Of a stretch of 6,142 bases of DNA, positions 1 through 5,418 are shown piece by piece; position 1 is the stretch's first letter, and the number at the start of each line of letters is the position of its first letter. This stretch comes from an uncultured Agathobaculum sp. (GTDB lineage Bacteria > Bacillota > Clostridia > Oscillospirales > Butyricicoccaceae). The stretch covers positions 1 through 6,142 of the forward strand of contig CALWJG010000096.1 in NCBI GenBank assembly GCA_944380945.1, read 5' to 3'. The notes below the pieces were generated by a model. It was not told the origin of the DNA. It saw only the letters and a list, made by a program, of their open reading frames with translations, and searched no databases. Position numbers and translations under genes: made by a program.

Positions 1-33
1 CACCAACAATGCAAAGAAAGGTCTTGAAAAACA

Positions 34-876
34 ATGCCCGGACTCGTTCTGGAGGGCGGCACGTTCCGCCCGGTGTTCTCCTGCGGCGTGATGGACGCGC
101 TGCTCGACCACGATCTGATGTTTGACTATGTGATCGGCGTCTCCGCCGGCATCACCTATGCGGTGTCCTACCTGTCCCGCCAGCGCGGGCGCAACATCGA
201 GGTGCTGCGCCGCTACCGGCGCGACAAGCGCTACCTCGGCGCGCGCAACATCCCGCGCGACCACTCGATCTTCGGGGTGGAGTTCGTGTTCTCCACCATC
301 CCCAACGAGCTCCTCCCGTTCGACTGGGATACTTACCTGCGCTACCGCGGCCGCATCCGCGTGGGCGTGACCAACGCCAACACCGGCAGCGCCGAATATC
401 TGGACGGCATGCAGCTCGACCGCGCCAGCACCATGCTGCGCGCCACCTGCGCGATCCCGATCTACTTCCCGCCCGTGCAGATCGGCGGGGAGACCTATTA
501 CGACGGCGGTCTGGCCGATCCGATCCCGATCGTGCAGAGCCTGCACGACGGCAACAAAAAGAACCTGATCGTGCTCACCCAGCCCATCGACTACCGCAAG
601 GAGATGAAGCACGGCACGCTGTTTGCCGCGCGCGCCCTGCGCCGCAAGTACCCCGCGCTGACCCAGACCATGCTCACGCGGCCCAAGCGCTATAACGACA
701 CGGTCTGCTTCTGCCACCAGCTTGCACGCAGGCAGCCGGAGAACACCGTGCTGCTCCAGCCCTCCGCCCATCTGGACAGCTTTGAAAAAGATGTGGAAAA
801 GCTTGAATGGGGCTACGAAATGGGGTATAATATGGCCTGCGCGCGGATGGACGACATCAAACGCCTGTTTGACTGA
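34..876 (+). CDS. Patatin-like phospholipase family protein
   Basis: Predicted serine lipid acyl hydrolase of 280 aa. The patatin fold is visible in order: the oxyanion-hole segment LEGGTFR at residues 6-12, the nucleophile elbow GVSAG at 35-39 with Ser37, and the second member of the Ser-Asp dyad in DGG at 157-159 (Asp157), followed by LADPIP. The substrate is presumably a phospholipid or other acyl ester, but neither substrate nor physiological role can be read from the sequence. There is no signal peptide or membrane segment, so it is probably cytosolic. ATG 34 is the only reasonable start: an in-frame TGA lies at 25-27, and a purine-rich AAAGG (17-21) stands 12 nt upstream, rather far. 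The first glycine-rich motif reads GGTFRP instead of the commoner GGGxRG, which suggests a subfamily. A terminator follows 21 nt after the stop, so it is probably transcribed separately from the permease. Its promoter lies outside the window. Confidence 0.9.
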   Translation: MPGLVLEGGTFRPVFSCGVMDALLDHDLMFDYVIGVSAGITYAVSYLSRQRGRNIEVLRRYRRDKRYLGARNIPRDHSIFGVEFVFSTIPNELLPFDWDTYLRYRGRIRVGVTNANTGSAEYLDGMQLDRASTMLRATCAIPIYFPPVQIGGETYYDGGLADPIPIVQSLHDGNKKNLIVLTQPIDYRKEMKHGTLFAARALRRKYPALTQTMLTRPKRYNDTVCFCHQLARRQPENTVLLQPSAHLDSFEKDVEKLEWGYEMGYNMACARMDDIKRLFD

Positions 877-897
877 TCCGCGCAAAACCGGAAAAAG

Positions 898-923
898 AGC
901 CCGCGCACTGCCGTGGGCTTTTT
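898..923 (+). terminator. Intrinsic terminator after the patatin gene
   Basis: An 8-bp stem (898-905 with 912-919, including one G-T pair) encloses the hexaloop CACTGC and runs into five T residues (919-923), with an A-tract just upstream. It lies 21 nt after the patatin stop and 68 nt before the permease start. It could also act as an attenuator of the permease, but no PyrR-type leader motif was seen. Confidence 0.8.
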
Positions 924-926
924 GCA

Positions 927-961
927 GGGGAGAAAACTCCCCCAAAACGCGCTGCGGCGCG
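927..961 (+). repeat. Two small hairpins in the permease leader
   Basis: Two perfect inverted repeats lie between the terminator and the permease ribosome binding site. The first is GGGGAG-AAAA-CTCCCC (927-942). The second is CGCGC-TGCG-GCGCG (948-961). Neither is followed by a T-tract on the + strand, so they are not terminators. The 14 bases of the second recur exactly at 3768-3781 in the tRNA leader. Their role is unknown; they would be part of the permease mRNA 5' region if transcription starts upstream of them. Confidence 0.5.
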
Positions 962-991
962 ATCATCCGAAAGGAAGGGAAGAAAGAGAAA

Positions 992-2263
992 ATGCAGACA
1001 AGAAACATCATTCAGGTGGAGGACAAGGTGCCGCCGCGCCTGCTGGTGCCGCTGTCCATCCAGCACATGTTCGCCATGTTCGGCGCATCCGTGCTCGTGC
1101 CGTTCATGCTGGGCATCAGCCCGGCGATCGTGCTGTTTATGAACGGCATCGGCACGCTGCTGTTCATCCTGATCACCAAGGGCCGCGCGCCGGCCTACCT
1201 CGGCTCGTCGTTCGCGTTCATCGCGCCGGCGACGCTCGTCATCGAGCAGTGGGGCTACCCGTATGCGCTGGGCGGCTTTGTGGTCGTCGGCCTGATCGGC
1301 TGTATCCTCGCCGCGATCATCTACAAGTGCGGCACGGGCTGGATCAACGTCGTGCTGCCGCCCGCGGCCATGGGCCCGGTCGTGGCGCTGATCGGCCTCG
1401 AGCTGGCGGGCTCGGCGGCGTCCACCGGTGAAATCATTGGCGACAGCGTGACTTCTTCGTCGGTCATCACCTTCTGCGTGACGCTGGCGGTCGCCGTGCT
1501 CGGCAGCGTGCTGTTCCGCGGCTTCCTGTCGGTCATCCCGATCCTGATCGCCATCCTCTGCGGCTACGTCACCGCGGTGCTCACCGGCGTCATCTCGGGC
1601 GCGGACATCATGGCCGCGCTCTCGACCAATTTCATCTCCATCCCGAACTTCCAGCTGCCCAAGTTTGACATCGAGGCCATCCTCGTCATCCTGCCGGTCA
1701 TTCTGGTCATCGCCAACGAGCACATCGGCCACCAGCTGGTGACCAGCAAGGTCGTCGGCCGCGACCTGCTGAAGGACCCCGGCCTGCACCGCTCGCTGTT
1801 CGCGGACAATTTCTCGACCGCGCTCTCCGGCCTGATCGGCTCGGTGCCGACCACGACCTACGGCGAAAACATCGGCGTCATGGCGATCACCAAGGTCTAC
1901 TCGGTGCGCGTGATCGGCGGCGCGGCCGTGCTGTCCATCATCTGCTCGTTCGTCGGCCCGCTGGCCGCGCTCATCCAGACCATCCCCGGTCCGGTCATCG
2001 GCGGCATCTCGTTCCTGCTCTACGGCATGATCGGCACCTCGGGCCTGCGCATCCTGGTGGACAATCAGGTCGATTACAGCAAAAACCGCAACATGGTGCT
2101 CACCTCGGTGGTGTTCGTCGTCGGCCTGTCAGGCGTGACGCTGTCGCTCGGCAACGTCGCCCTGTCCGGCATGACGCTGGCCGCCATCGTCGCCATGGTG
2201 ATGAGCCTGCTGTTCTTCGCGTTTGACAAGCTGCACTGGTCGAACGACGCACAGGACGAATGA
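992..2263 (+). CDS. uraA: Uracil permease (NCS2 family, UraA/PyrP type)
   Basis: Inner-membrane uracil:proton symporter of the nucleobase-ascorbate transporter family, 423 aa, close to the 429 aa of E. coli UraA, and strongly hydrophobic throughout. The NAT signature [QEP]NxGxxxxT[RKG] is present as ENIGVMAITK at residues 292-301. Residues known to contact uracil in UraA have counterparts here: Phe74 in GSSFAF, Glu243 and His247 in NEHIGH, Gly291-Glu292, and Tyr344. This favours uracil over xanthine or urate. ATG 992 is chosen because the protein then begins like the family (MQTRN... VPPRLLVPLSIQHMFAMFG) and a purine-rich AAGGAAGGG (971-979) lies 12 nt upstream. An in-frame ATG at 722 would place its first 51 codons inside the patatin gene and is rejected. 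It is a lone gene between two terminators. It probably supports pyrimidine salvage, but no upp or pyrR is in view. Substrate specificity is inferred from residue identity. Confidence 0.95.
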   Translation: MQTRNIIQVEDKVPPRLLVPLSIQHMFAMFGASVLVPFMLGISPAIVLFMNGIGTLLFILITKGRAPAYLGSSFAFIAPATLVIEQWGYPYALGGFVVVGLIGCILAAIIYKCGTGWINVVLPPAAMGPVVALIGLELAGSAASTGEIIGDSVTSSSVITFCVTLAVAVLGSVLFRGFLSVIPILIAILCGYVTAVLTGVISGADIMAALSTNFISIPNFQLPKFDIEAILVILPVILVIANEHIGHQLVTSKVVGRDLLKDPGLHRSLFADNFSTALSGLIGSVPTTTYGENIGVMAITKVYSVRVIGGAAVLSIICSFVGPLAALIQTIPGPVIGGISFLLYGMIGTSGLRILVDNQVDYSKNRNMVLTSVVFVVGLSGVTLSLGNVALSGMTLAAIVAMVMSLLFFAFDKLHWSNDAQDE

Positions 2264-2294
2264 TCGTTCCGCTCTTTATGCGCATGGAAAAGAA

Positions 2295-2325
2295 ACAACA
2301 CCCTGCCGTTTCGGCAGGGTGTTGT
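2295..2325. terminator. Bidirectional terminator between convergent genes
   Basis: A perfect 14-bp inverted repeat (2295-2308 with 2312-2325) with a TTT loop lies 31 nt after the permease stop and 71 nt after the stop of the convergent EamA gene. On the - strand it is followed by a T-rich tail (TTTCTTTTCC). On the + strand the tail is weaker (AATTTG). It probably serves both genes. Confidence 0.85.
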
Positions 2326-2396
2326 AATTTGAGCAAAAACAATGCTTTCTCATGCACGGCGCGCGGTCGGAACCGGGCGCTTTTCGTCAAAAGCTG

Positions 2397-3305
2397 TCAT
2401 TCCGCGGCGCGCGGCGCGGTGCGGTCGGGCAGCTGGGCGAGCACGATGGCAGCGAACATCAGCGCGCAGCCGAACAGCTCGCGCGCGGTGAGCGCCTGCC
2501 CGAGCAGGACCCACCCCGCCAGCACGGAGATGACCGACTCCATGCTCATGATGAGCGAGGCGACTGTGGGGTTCATGCCCCGCTGGCCGATGATCTGCAG
2601 CGTGTAGCCCACGCCCGAGGACAGCGCGCCCGCATACAGCACGGGCTTCCACGCGGCGAGGATCGCGCCCAGGCTGGGCTTCTCAAACAGGAACATGCCC
2701 ACCGCCGCCAGCGCGGCGCTCACGAAAAACTGGATGCAGGACATCTTGACCCCGTCCGTGAGCGGGGAGAAATGGTCGATCACCAGAATATGCACCGAGA
2801 ACAGGACCGCACAGAGCAGGGTGAACAGGTCGCCGATGTTGACCTGCAGCCCGTCGGTCAGGCACAGGAAGTACATCCCGACAACGGCAAGCGCGATCCC
2901 GCCCCAGACCAGCCGGCTGCACCGGCGGTGAAAAAAGAACAGGTTGATCAGCGGGACGATCAGGATATAGCACGCGGTCAAAAAGCCGGACTTGCCGACC
3001 GTCGTATGGAGCAGTCCGATCTGCTGCATCAGGTCGGCCGCGCAGAGCGCCGCGCCGCAGCACACGCCGCCGATGAGCAGGATCCTGCGGGCCTGCCGCT
3101 TTTCCTCCGGCGTCTCGCCCGCGCGGCTGGGGCCGTTTTTATGCAGCACCGCTACCACCGGCAGCAGCACGACGCCGCCGATCAGGCTGCGCGCGAACAG
3201 AAAGGTGCAGGGGCCGACATAGTCCATGCCCACGCTCTGGGCGACAAACGCCACGCCCCAGATCGTGGCGGTGAGCAGCAGAAGCAGGGAATTGCGGAGC
3301 TTCAA
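2397..3305 (-). CDS. EamA/DMT-superfamily transporter (TTG start)
   Basis: Membrane transporter of the drug/metabolite superfamily, 302 aa, the usual length for two tandem five-helix EamA repeats (about residues 5-145 and 155-290). Family marks are the N-terminal TATIWGVAFVAQ with its Trp-Gly in helix 1, GPCTFLFARSLIGG near 31-44 in helix 2, and the closing stretch from PTVAS (246-250) through Glu256 and LLGQALT to the last helix. The start is TTG at 3305-3303. It has AGGAGG exactly 8 nt upstream (3314-3319) and gives LKLRNS directly before helix 1. The in-frame ATG at 3461 would put the start inside tRNA-Thr and add 52 non-membrane residues, so it is rejected. The gene lies behind the tRNA terminator with about 65 nt between and no convincing promoter, so it may depend on read-through. 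Substrate unknown: EamA proteins export amino acids, metabolites or drugs. Confidence 0.9.
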   Translation of the reverse strand: MKLRNSLLLLLTATIWGVAFVAQSVGMDYVGPCTFLFARSLIGGVVLLPVVAVLHKNGPSRAGETPEEKRQARRILLIGGVCCGAALCAADLMQQIGLLHTTVGKSGFLTACYILIVPLINLFFFHRRCSRLVWGGIALAVVGMYFLCLTDGLQVNIGDLFTLLCAVLFSVHILVIDHFSPLTDGVKMSCIQFFVSAALAAVGMFLFEKPSLGAILAAWKPVLYAGALSSGVGYTLQIIGQRGMNPTVASLIMSMESVISVLAGWVLLGQALTARELFGCALMFAAIVLAQLPDRTAPRAAE

Positions 3306-3313
3306 GCGGGATT

Positions 3314-3319
3314 CCTCCT
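3314..3319 (-). promoter_or_regulatory. Ribosome binding site that fixes the TTG start
   Basis: On the - strand this reads AGGAGG, with 8 nt to the TTG at 3305. It is a full anti-Shine-Dalgarno match and the main reason to place the EamA start at TTG rather than at an upstream ATG. Confidence 0.85.
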
Positions 3320-3367
3320 CGGGAAAATGGATCGCGCCGCGCGGGATGCGCCGGCGCACAGGCGCAT

Positions 3368-3413
3368 GAGAAAAGCCCGGCATCCGGCGCATTGCTGCGC
3401 GAACGACGGGCTT
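3368..3413 (-). terminator. Terminator of the tRNA operon
   Basis: A 7-bp outer stem (3407-3413 with 3373-3379, AAGCCCG/CGGGCTT) encloses an inner 5-bp hairpin GCGCA-TTGC-TGCGC (3387-3400, + strand). On the - strand it runs into TTTTCTC. It begins 3 nt after the CCA end of tRNA-Thr, as expected for the end of the tRNA transcript. Confidence 0.75.
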
Positions 3414-3416
3414 GAC

Positions 3417-3492
3417 TGGAGCTGCTGACCGGATTTGAACCGGTGACCTCATCCTTACCAAGGATGCACTCTACCTACTGAGCTACAGCAGC
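3417..3492 (-). tRNA. tRNA-Thr (anticodon GGT)
   Basis: 76-nt cloverleaf with encoded CCA (3419-3417). The acceptor stem GCTGCTG pairs with CAGCAGC and the discriminator is T. The D-arm is GCTC/GAGT. The anticodon stem CATCC/GGATG holds the loop TTGGTAA, anticodon GGT. The T-arm is ACCGG-TTCAAAT-CCGGT. It reads ACC and ACU. It is the last of three tandem tRNAs, 4 nt behind tRNA-Trp. Confidence 0.97.
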
Positions 3493-3496
3493 AAAA

Positions 3497-3572
3497 TGGC
3501 AGGGGCAGTAGGGATCGAACCCACGGCACTCGGTTTTGGAGACCGATGCTCTACCAGCTGAGCTATACCCCT
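3497..3572 (-). tRNA. tRNA-Trp (anticodon CCA)
   Basis: 76-nt cloverleaf with encoded CCA (3499-3497) and discriminator G. The acceptor stem AGGGGTA pairs with TGCCCCT, with one T-G pair. The anticodon stem TCGGT/ACCGA encloses the loop CTCCAAA, anticodon CCA. The T-arm contains GGTTCGATCC. It is the middle gene, 3 nt from tRNA-Asn and 4 nt from tRNA-Thr, so all three must come from one processed precursor. Confidence 0.97.
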
Positions 3573-3575
3573 GTG

Positions 3576-3651
3576 TGGCTCCTCAAGTTGGACTCGAACC
3601 AACGACCCTGCGGTTAACAGCCGCATGCTCTACCAACTGAGCTATTGAGGA
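3576..3651 (-). tRNA. tRNA-Asn (anticodon GTT)
   Basis: 76-nt cloverleaf with encoded CCA (3578-3576) and discriminator G. The acceptor stem TCCTCAA pairs perfectly with TTGAGGA. The D-arm is GCTC/GAGC. The anticodon stem TGCGG/CCGCA encloses CTGTTAA, anticodon GTT. The T-arm contains GGTTCGAGTCC. It is the first complete tRNA of the operon. Its first 21 nt and the 11 nt before them are repeated exactly at 3784-3815. Confidence 0.97.
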
Positions 3652-3662
3652 ATGTACAATGG
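3631..3662 (-). repeat. Direct repeat copy 1: tRNA-Asn 5' end and leader
   Basis: 32 bases identical to 3784-3815, covering tRNA-Asn positions 1-21 and 11 nt of upstream leader. The two copies are offset by 153 bp and stop matching at both ends. Confidence 0.95.
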
Positions 3663-3694
3663 GCTGGTATGATTGGATTTTGCCGACCGTTTGA

Positions 3695-3783
3695 CACGGA
3701 TGCCGCTCCGCGGCATGCATGCTCACCCTCGGGCTAAGAGCCGCCTGCGGCGGTTGCCCTCGGGACGCGCGCTGCGGCGCGTG
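3695..3783. repeat. GC-rich hairpin cluster in the tRNA leader
   Basis: Part of the 121-bp segment between the two direct repeats. Three perfect hairpins follow one another: ATGCCGC-TCC-GCGGCAT (3700-3716), CCGCC-TGC-GGCGG (3741-3753) and ACGCGC-GCTGCG-GCGCGT (3765-3782). The octamer CCCTCGGG occurs at 3726-3733 and 3757-3764, and CTGCGGCG at 3745-3752 and 3772-3779, so part of it is a degenerate tandem duplication of about 27-31 bp. It looks like a REP-like palindromic element. No coding capacity is evident and its origin is unknown. The rest of the insert (3663-3694) shows nothing recognisable. Confidence 0.6.
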
Positions 3784-3804
3784 TACCAACTGAGCTATTG
3801 AGGA
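3784..3804 (-). pseudogene. Truncated tRNA-Asn copy (5' part only)
   Basis: Exact copy of positions 1-21 of the intact tRNA-Asn (5' acceptor strand and D-arm up to GGTA), with the same 11-nt leader at 3805-3815. The sequence then departs, and no T-arm or 3' acceptor strand follows. A weaker match lies further on: 3725-3744 agrees with the anticodon/variable segment 3605-3624 at 16 of 20 positions and in the same order, so it may be a decayed second tRNA-Asn with an insertion. That part could be chance, because its CCCTCGGG core also repeats nearby. It cannot form a functional tRNA but would be co-transcribed with the real ones. Confidence 0.65.
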
Positions 3805-3847
3805 ATGTACAATGGCCGGCGCGGAAAGGCCGGACTGCATCTATCAC

Positions 3848-3860
3848 AGTTAGCCTAACT
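3848..3860 (-). promoter_or_regulatory. Short palindrome at the predicted tRNA transcription start
   Basis: A perfect inverted repeat AGTTAG-N-CTAACT lies directly downstream of the -10 box and covers the expected start point (about 3854). It could be an operator or simply a 5' hairpin of the precursor. No regulator is implied by the neighbourhood. Confidence 0.4.
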
Positions 3861-3890
3861 ATTATAGCGCGGTTTCTTTTGATTTGTCAA
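3861..3890 (-). promoter_or_regulatory. Sigma70-type promoter of the tRNA operon
   Basis: On the - strand both boxes match the consensus exactly: TTGACA (3890-3885) and TATAAT (3866-3861), separated by 18 bp. Transcription would start near 3854 and run through the truncated copy, tRNA-Asn, tRNA-Trp and tRNA-Thr to the terminator at 3368-3413. A near-perfect promoter is typical of strongly expressed stable-RNA genes. Confidence 0.9.
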
Positions 3891-3913
3891 TAGCCAAATG
3901 CCAGAAAACGGCG

Positions 3914-3942
3914 AAAAACTTTCCGCCGCGCGGGCGGCGGGA
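3914..3942 (-). terminator. Intrinsic terminator after trmD
   Basis: A stem of 7 GC pairs (CCGCCGC 3923-3929 with GCGGCGG 3934-3940), extended by two weaker pairs, has a 4-nt loop. On the - strand it is followed by AAAG and a T5 run (3918-3914). It lies 16 nt after the trmD stop and just upstream of the tRNA promoter, marking the end of the rimM-trmD transcript. Confidence 0.75.
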
Positions 3943-3958
3943 AGCGTCCCTGCCGCCG

Positions 3959-4693
3959 TCACACGGTCTCCTCCTCCATGCGGGCGAGGATCTTCTGATC
4001 CCGCTTGTCGCGCGGGGTGAACTGCGCGAACAGGTCGGGCCGGTCGGCTTTTGTGCGGCGCAGGCTCATCTCGCGCCGCCATGCCTCGATGTTCGCATGG
4101 TGGCCGGAGAGCAGCACCGCGGGCACTTCCCTGCCGCGCCAGTTTTCCGGACGGGTGTACTGCGGGTGCTCGAGCAGGCCGTCCCAGTGGCTCTCCGCGG
4201 TGAATGCCTCCTCGTCCGGCAGCACGCCCGGCACCATGCGGCACACCGCGTCCGCGACCGCCATCGCAGGGATCTCGCCGCCGGTCAGCACAAAATCGCC
4301 GATCGAGATCTCCTCGTCCACACAGGCGTCGATGAAGCGCTGGTCCACGCCCTCATAATGCCCGCAGACCAGAATGAAATGCTCTTTTTCGAGCAGCTCG
4401 CGCGCCTTCTGCTGGTCAAACGGCCTGCCCTGCGCGGACAGGAACACCGTGTGCACATGCTCGCCCGCGCACAGCGCCTCGTGGCACAGGTAAAGCGGCT
4501 CGGCCAGCATGACCTGCCCGCGGCCGCCGCCGTAGGGCGCGTCGTCCGCCTTGTGGTGCTTGTCCAGCGCGTAATCGCGGATGTTGGCCGCGCGGACGCT
4601 CACCAGCCCCTTGTCCTGCGCGCGGCCGATGATGCTCTCGCGCATGACCGCGTCGATCATCTCCGGGAACAGGGTCATAATGTCGATCCTCAT
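3959..4693 (-). CDS. trmD: tRNA (guanine-37-N1)-methyltransferase TrmD
   Basis: SPOUT-class, SAM-dependent enzyme that makes m1G37 next to the anticodon of tRNAs with G36G37 and so prevents +1 frameshifting. It has 244 aa; family members run about 240-255. The trefoil-knot SAM site is visible: PYGGGRG (53-59), LSAQGR (85-90), CGHYEGVDQR (110-119) and ISIGDFVLTGGE (129-140). Arg152 matches catalytic Arg154 of E. coli. Ungapped alignment of the next segment puts Glu167 at the place of general-base Asp169. The C-terminal tRNA-binding part has HPQYTRP and VLLSGHHANI. ATG 4693 overlaps the rimM stop by 4 nt (ATGA), with GAGGGG 8 nt upstream inside rimM (4702-4707), indicating translational coupling. 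rplS, often next, is not present: a terminator and the tRNA operon follow. Confidence 0.97.
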   Translation of the reverse strand: MRIDIMTLFPEMIDAVMRESIIGRAQDKGLVSVRAANIRDYALDKHHKADDAPYGGGRGQVMLAEPLYLCHEALCAGEHVHTVFLSAQGRPFDQQKARELLEKEHFILVCGHYEGVDQRFIDACVDEEISIGDFVLTGGEIPAMAVADAVCRMVPGVLPDEEAFTAESHWDGLLEHPQYTRPENWRGREVPAVLLSGHHANIEAWRREMSLRRTKADRPDLFAQFTPRDKRDQKILARMEEETV

Positions 4694-5196
4694 TCGACCA
4701 GCCCCTCGATGCTCTCGATATAGATGACGCCCGCCTGCATGTCGATCTCCTGCAAAAAGGGCTTGGACGCCGGGATATAGACCAGCTTGCCGTCCGGCGT
4801 TTTGACCTCGTACATATCGTGCGCCGGATTGTCGGTCAGCACATCGCGCAGGCGGCCGATCTCACGCCCCAGCCGGCGGTCGAATACGGCAAAGCCCAGA
4901 ATGTCCTGAATGAACACCAGATCGTCCGGCAGCTCGACGTCCTCCCGGTCGATATGCAGCACGCGGCCGCGCAGCGCTTCCGCGGCCTCGACCGTGTCCA
5001 CACCCGCAAGGTGCATGAGCACAATGTTTTTGTGCACCTGCGCCCGGGCGACCGTGACCGGCGTTTTGTCATCCAGGTACAGGGTATCAAAGTCGCACAG
5101 CACCTCGGGGCTGTCGCACCAGCTCTGCACCTTGAGGTCGCCGCGCACGCCGTGCGTGCCCACGATCTTTCCGGCCTCTAAAAATTGTTTCGGCAT
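4690..5196 (-). CDS. rimM: Ribosome maturation factor RimM
   Basis: 30S subunit assembly factor that binds S19 and helps mature the 16S 3' head domain. It has 168 aa, the usual length. The N-terminal RimM barrel starts with GKIVGTHGVRGDLKV (9-23) and includes VDTVEAAEALRG. A linker with REDVELP leads to the PRC-barrel, from about residue 93 (FIQDILGFAVFD) through GRLRDVLTDNPAHDMYEV and YIPASKPFLQEID to ESIEGLV at the C-terminus. The start is ATG 5196: GGAGG lies 8 nt upstream (5205-5209) and the protein begins as expected. The longer in-frame reading from 5268 adds 24 unconserved residues. It is followed by trmD with a 4-nt overlap. The 231-bp gap to khpA is unusually long for this operon and contains a terminator, so rimM may have its own promoter; I could not identify one. 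Confidence 0.96.
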   Translation of the reverse strand: MPKQFLEAGKIVGTHGVRGDLKVQSWCDSPEVLCDFDTLYLDDKTPVTVARAQVHKNIVLMHLAGVDTVEAAEALRGRVLHIDREDVELPDDLVFIQDILGFAVFDRRLGREIGRLRDVLTDNPAHDMYEVKTPDGKLVYIPASKPFLQEIDMQAGVIYIESIEGLVE

Positions 5197-5204
5197 AGGT
5201 TTGT

Positions 5205-5209
5205 CCTCC
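5205..5209 (-). promoter_or_regulatory. Ribosome binding site of rimM
   Basis: GGAGG on the - strand, 8 nt before ATG 5196. It decides between this start and the longer in-frame ATG at 5268, which has no comparable site. Confidence 0.8.
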
Positions 5210-5275
5210 GGTAAATAGGGGAATCGGGCGCAGGGCGCCGGACCATTGCTGCGCATCCCTGCGCGCACATAACAA

Positions 5276-5300
5276 AAAATCGCCGCGCCGCGGCGATTTT
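5276..5300. terminator. Strong terminator between khpA and rimM
   Basis: A perfect 11-bp inverted repeat, AAAATCGCCGC-GCC-GCGGCGATTTT (5276-5286 with 5290-5300). On the - strand the T-run extends to six bases and is followed by GTTATG, giving a textbook terminator for the rpsP-khpA transcript. On the + strand the tail is four T residues. It separates rimM-trmD from the upstream half of the cluster. The short stretch 5210-5275 holds a GGCGC-AGG-GCGCC hairpin (5227-5239) and nothing else recognised. Confidence 0.8.
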
Positions 5301-5310
5301 CAGCTCAAGC

Positions 5311-5418
5311 GGTGAAAAAGTTCCGCATATCGGAGCTTTTTCGCCTTTGGGCACAGCCGGACCGCAGGCCCGGCATGCCCGCCTCGCTTGGAACGACCTG
5401 CGATCGTTCCAAACGAAG
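5311..5418 (+). repeat. Palindrome-rich dispersed repeat, copy A
   Basis: About 105-bp non-coding element built from three inverted repeats: GGTGAAAAAGTTCCG with CGGAGCTTTTTCGCC (5311-5325/5331-5345, 13 of 15 Watson-Crick, 2 wobble), GCCGG/CCGGC (5356-5360/5370-5374), and TTGGAACGA/TCGTTCCAA (5388-5396/5404-5412), ending in CAAACGAAG. Copy B at 5938-6044 on the opposite strand has the same blocks in the same order: TGAAAAAGTT, CTTTTTC, GCCGGAC and CAAACGAAG, at offsets differing by only a few bases. The first palindrome also resembles a bidirectional terminator. It occupies the khpA-rimM gap. Confidence 0.7.

Noticed and set aside
722..991. Upstream extension of the permease frame giving a 513-aa protein
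   Set aside because: The extra 90 residues run through the patatin coding end and the terminator, have no transporter-like composition, and the family N-terminus with a purine-rich ribosome binding site starts at 992.
924..991. PyrR-type attenuator or purine/pyrimidine riboswitch before the permease
   Set aside because: Only two short hairpins are present. I could not find the conserved PyrR binding-loop sequence or an antiterminator alternative to the 898-923 stem.
857..1789. 310-aa open frame on the - strand opposite the permease
   Set aside because: It is rich in Arg, Asp, His and Gln with no recognisable domain, the usual shadow of a GC-rich membrane-protein gene on the other strand.
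2352..3428. 358-aa open frame on the + strand opposite the EamA gene
   Set aside because: Low-complexity composition, no ribosome binding site, and the opposite frame is a clear ten-helix transporter.
3631..3815. Attachment site of an integrated island at tRNA-Asn
   Set aside because: The duplicated part is the 5' end of the tRNA, the segment between is only 121 bp, and no integrase is in the window.
3583..3840. 85-aa open frame on the - strand across the tRNA leader
   Set aside because: It runs through tRNA-Asn and the duplicated tRNA fragment, and its apparent internal repeat is just the 32-bp direct repeat translated twice.
3884..4723. 279-aa open frame on the + strand opposite trmD
   Set aside because: It begins inside the promoter/terminator region of the - strand and covers trmD, which carries all its family motifs. 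Treated as a shadow frame.
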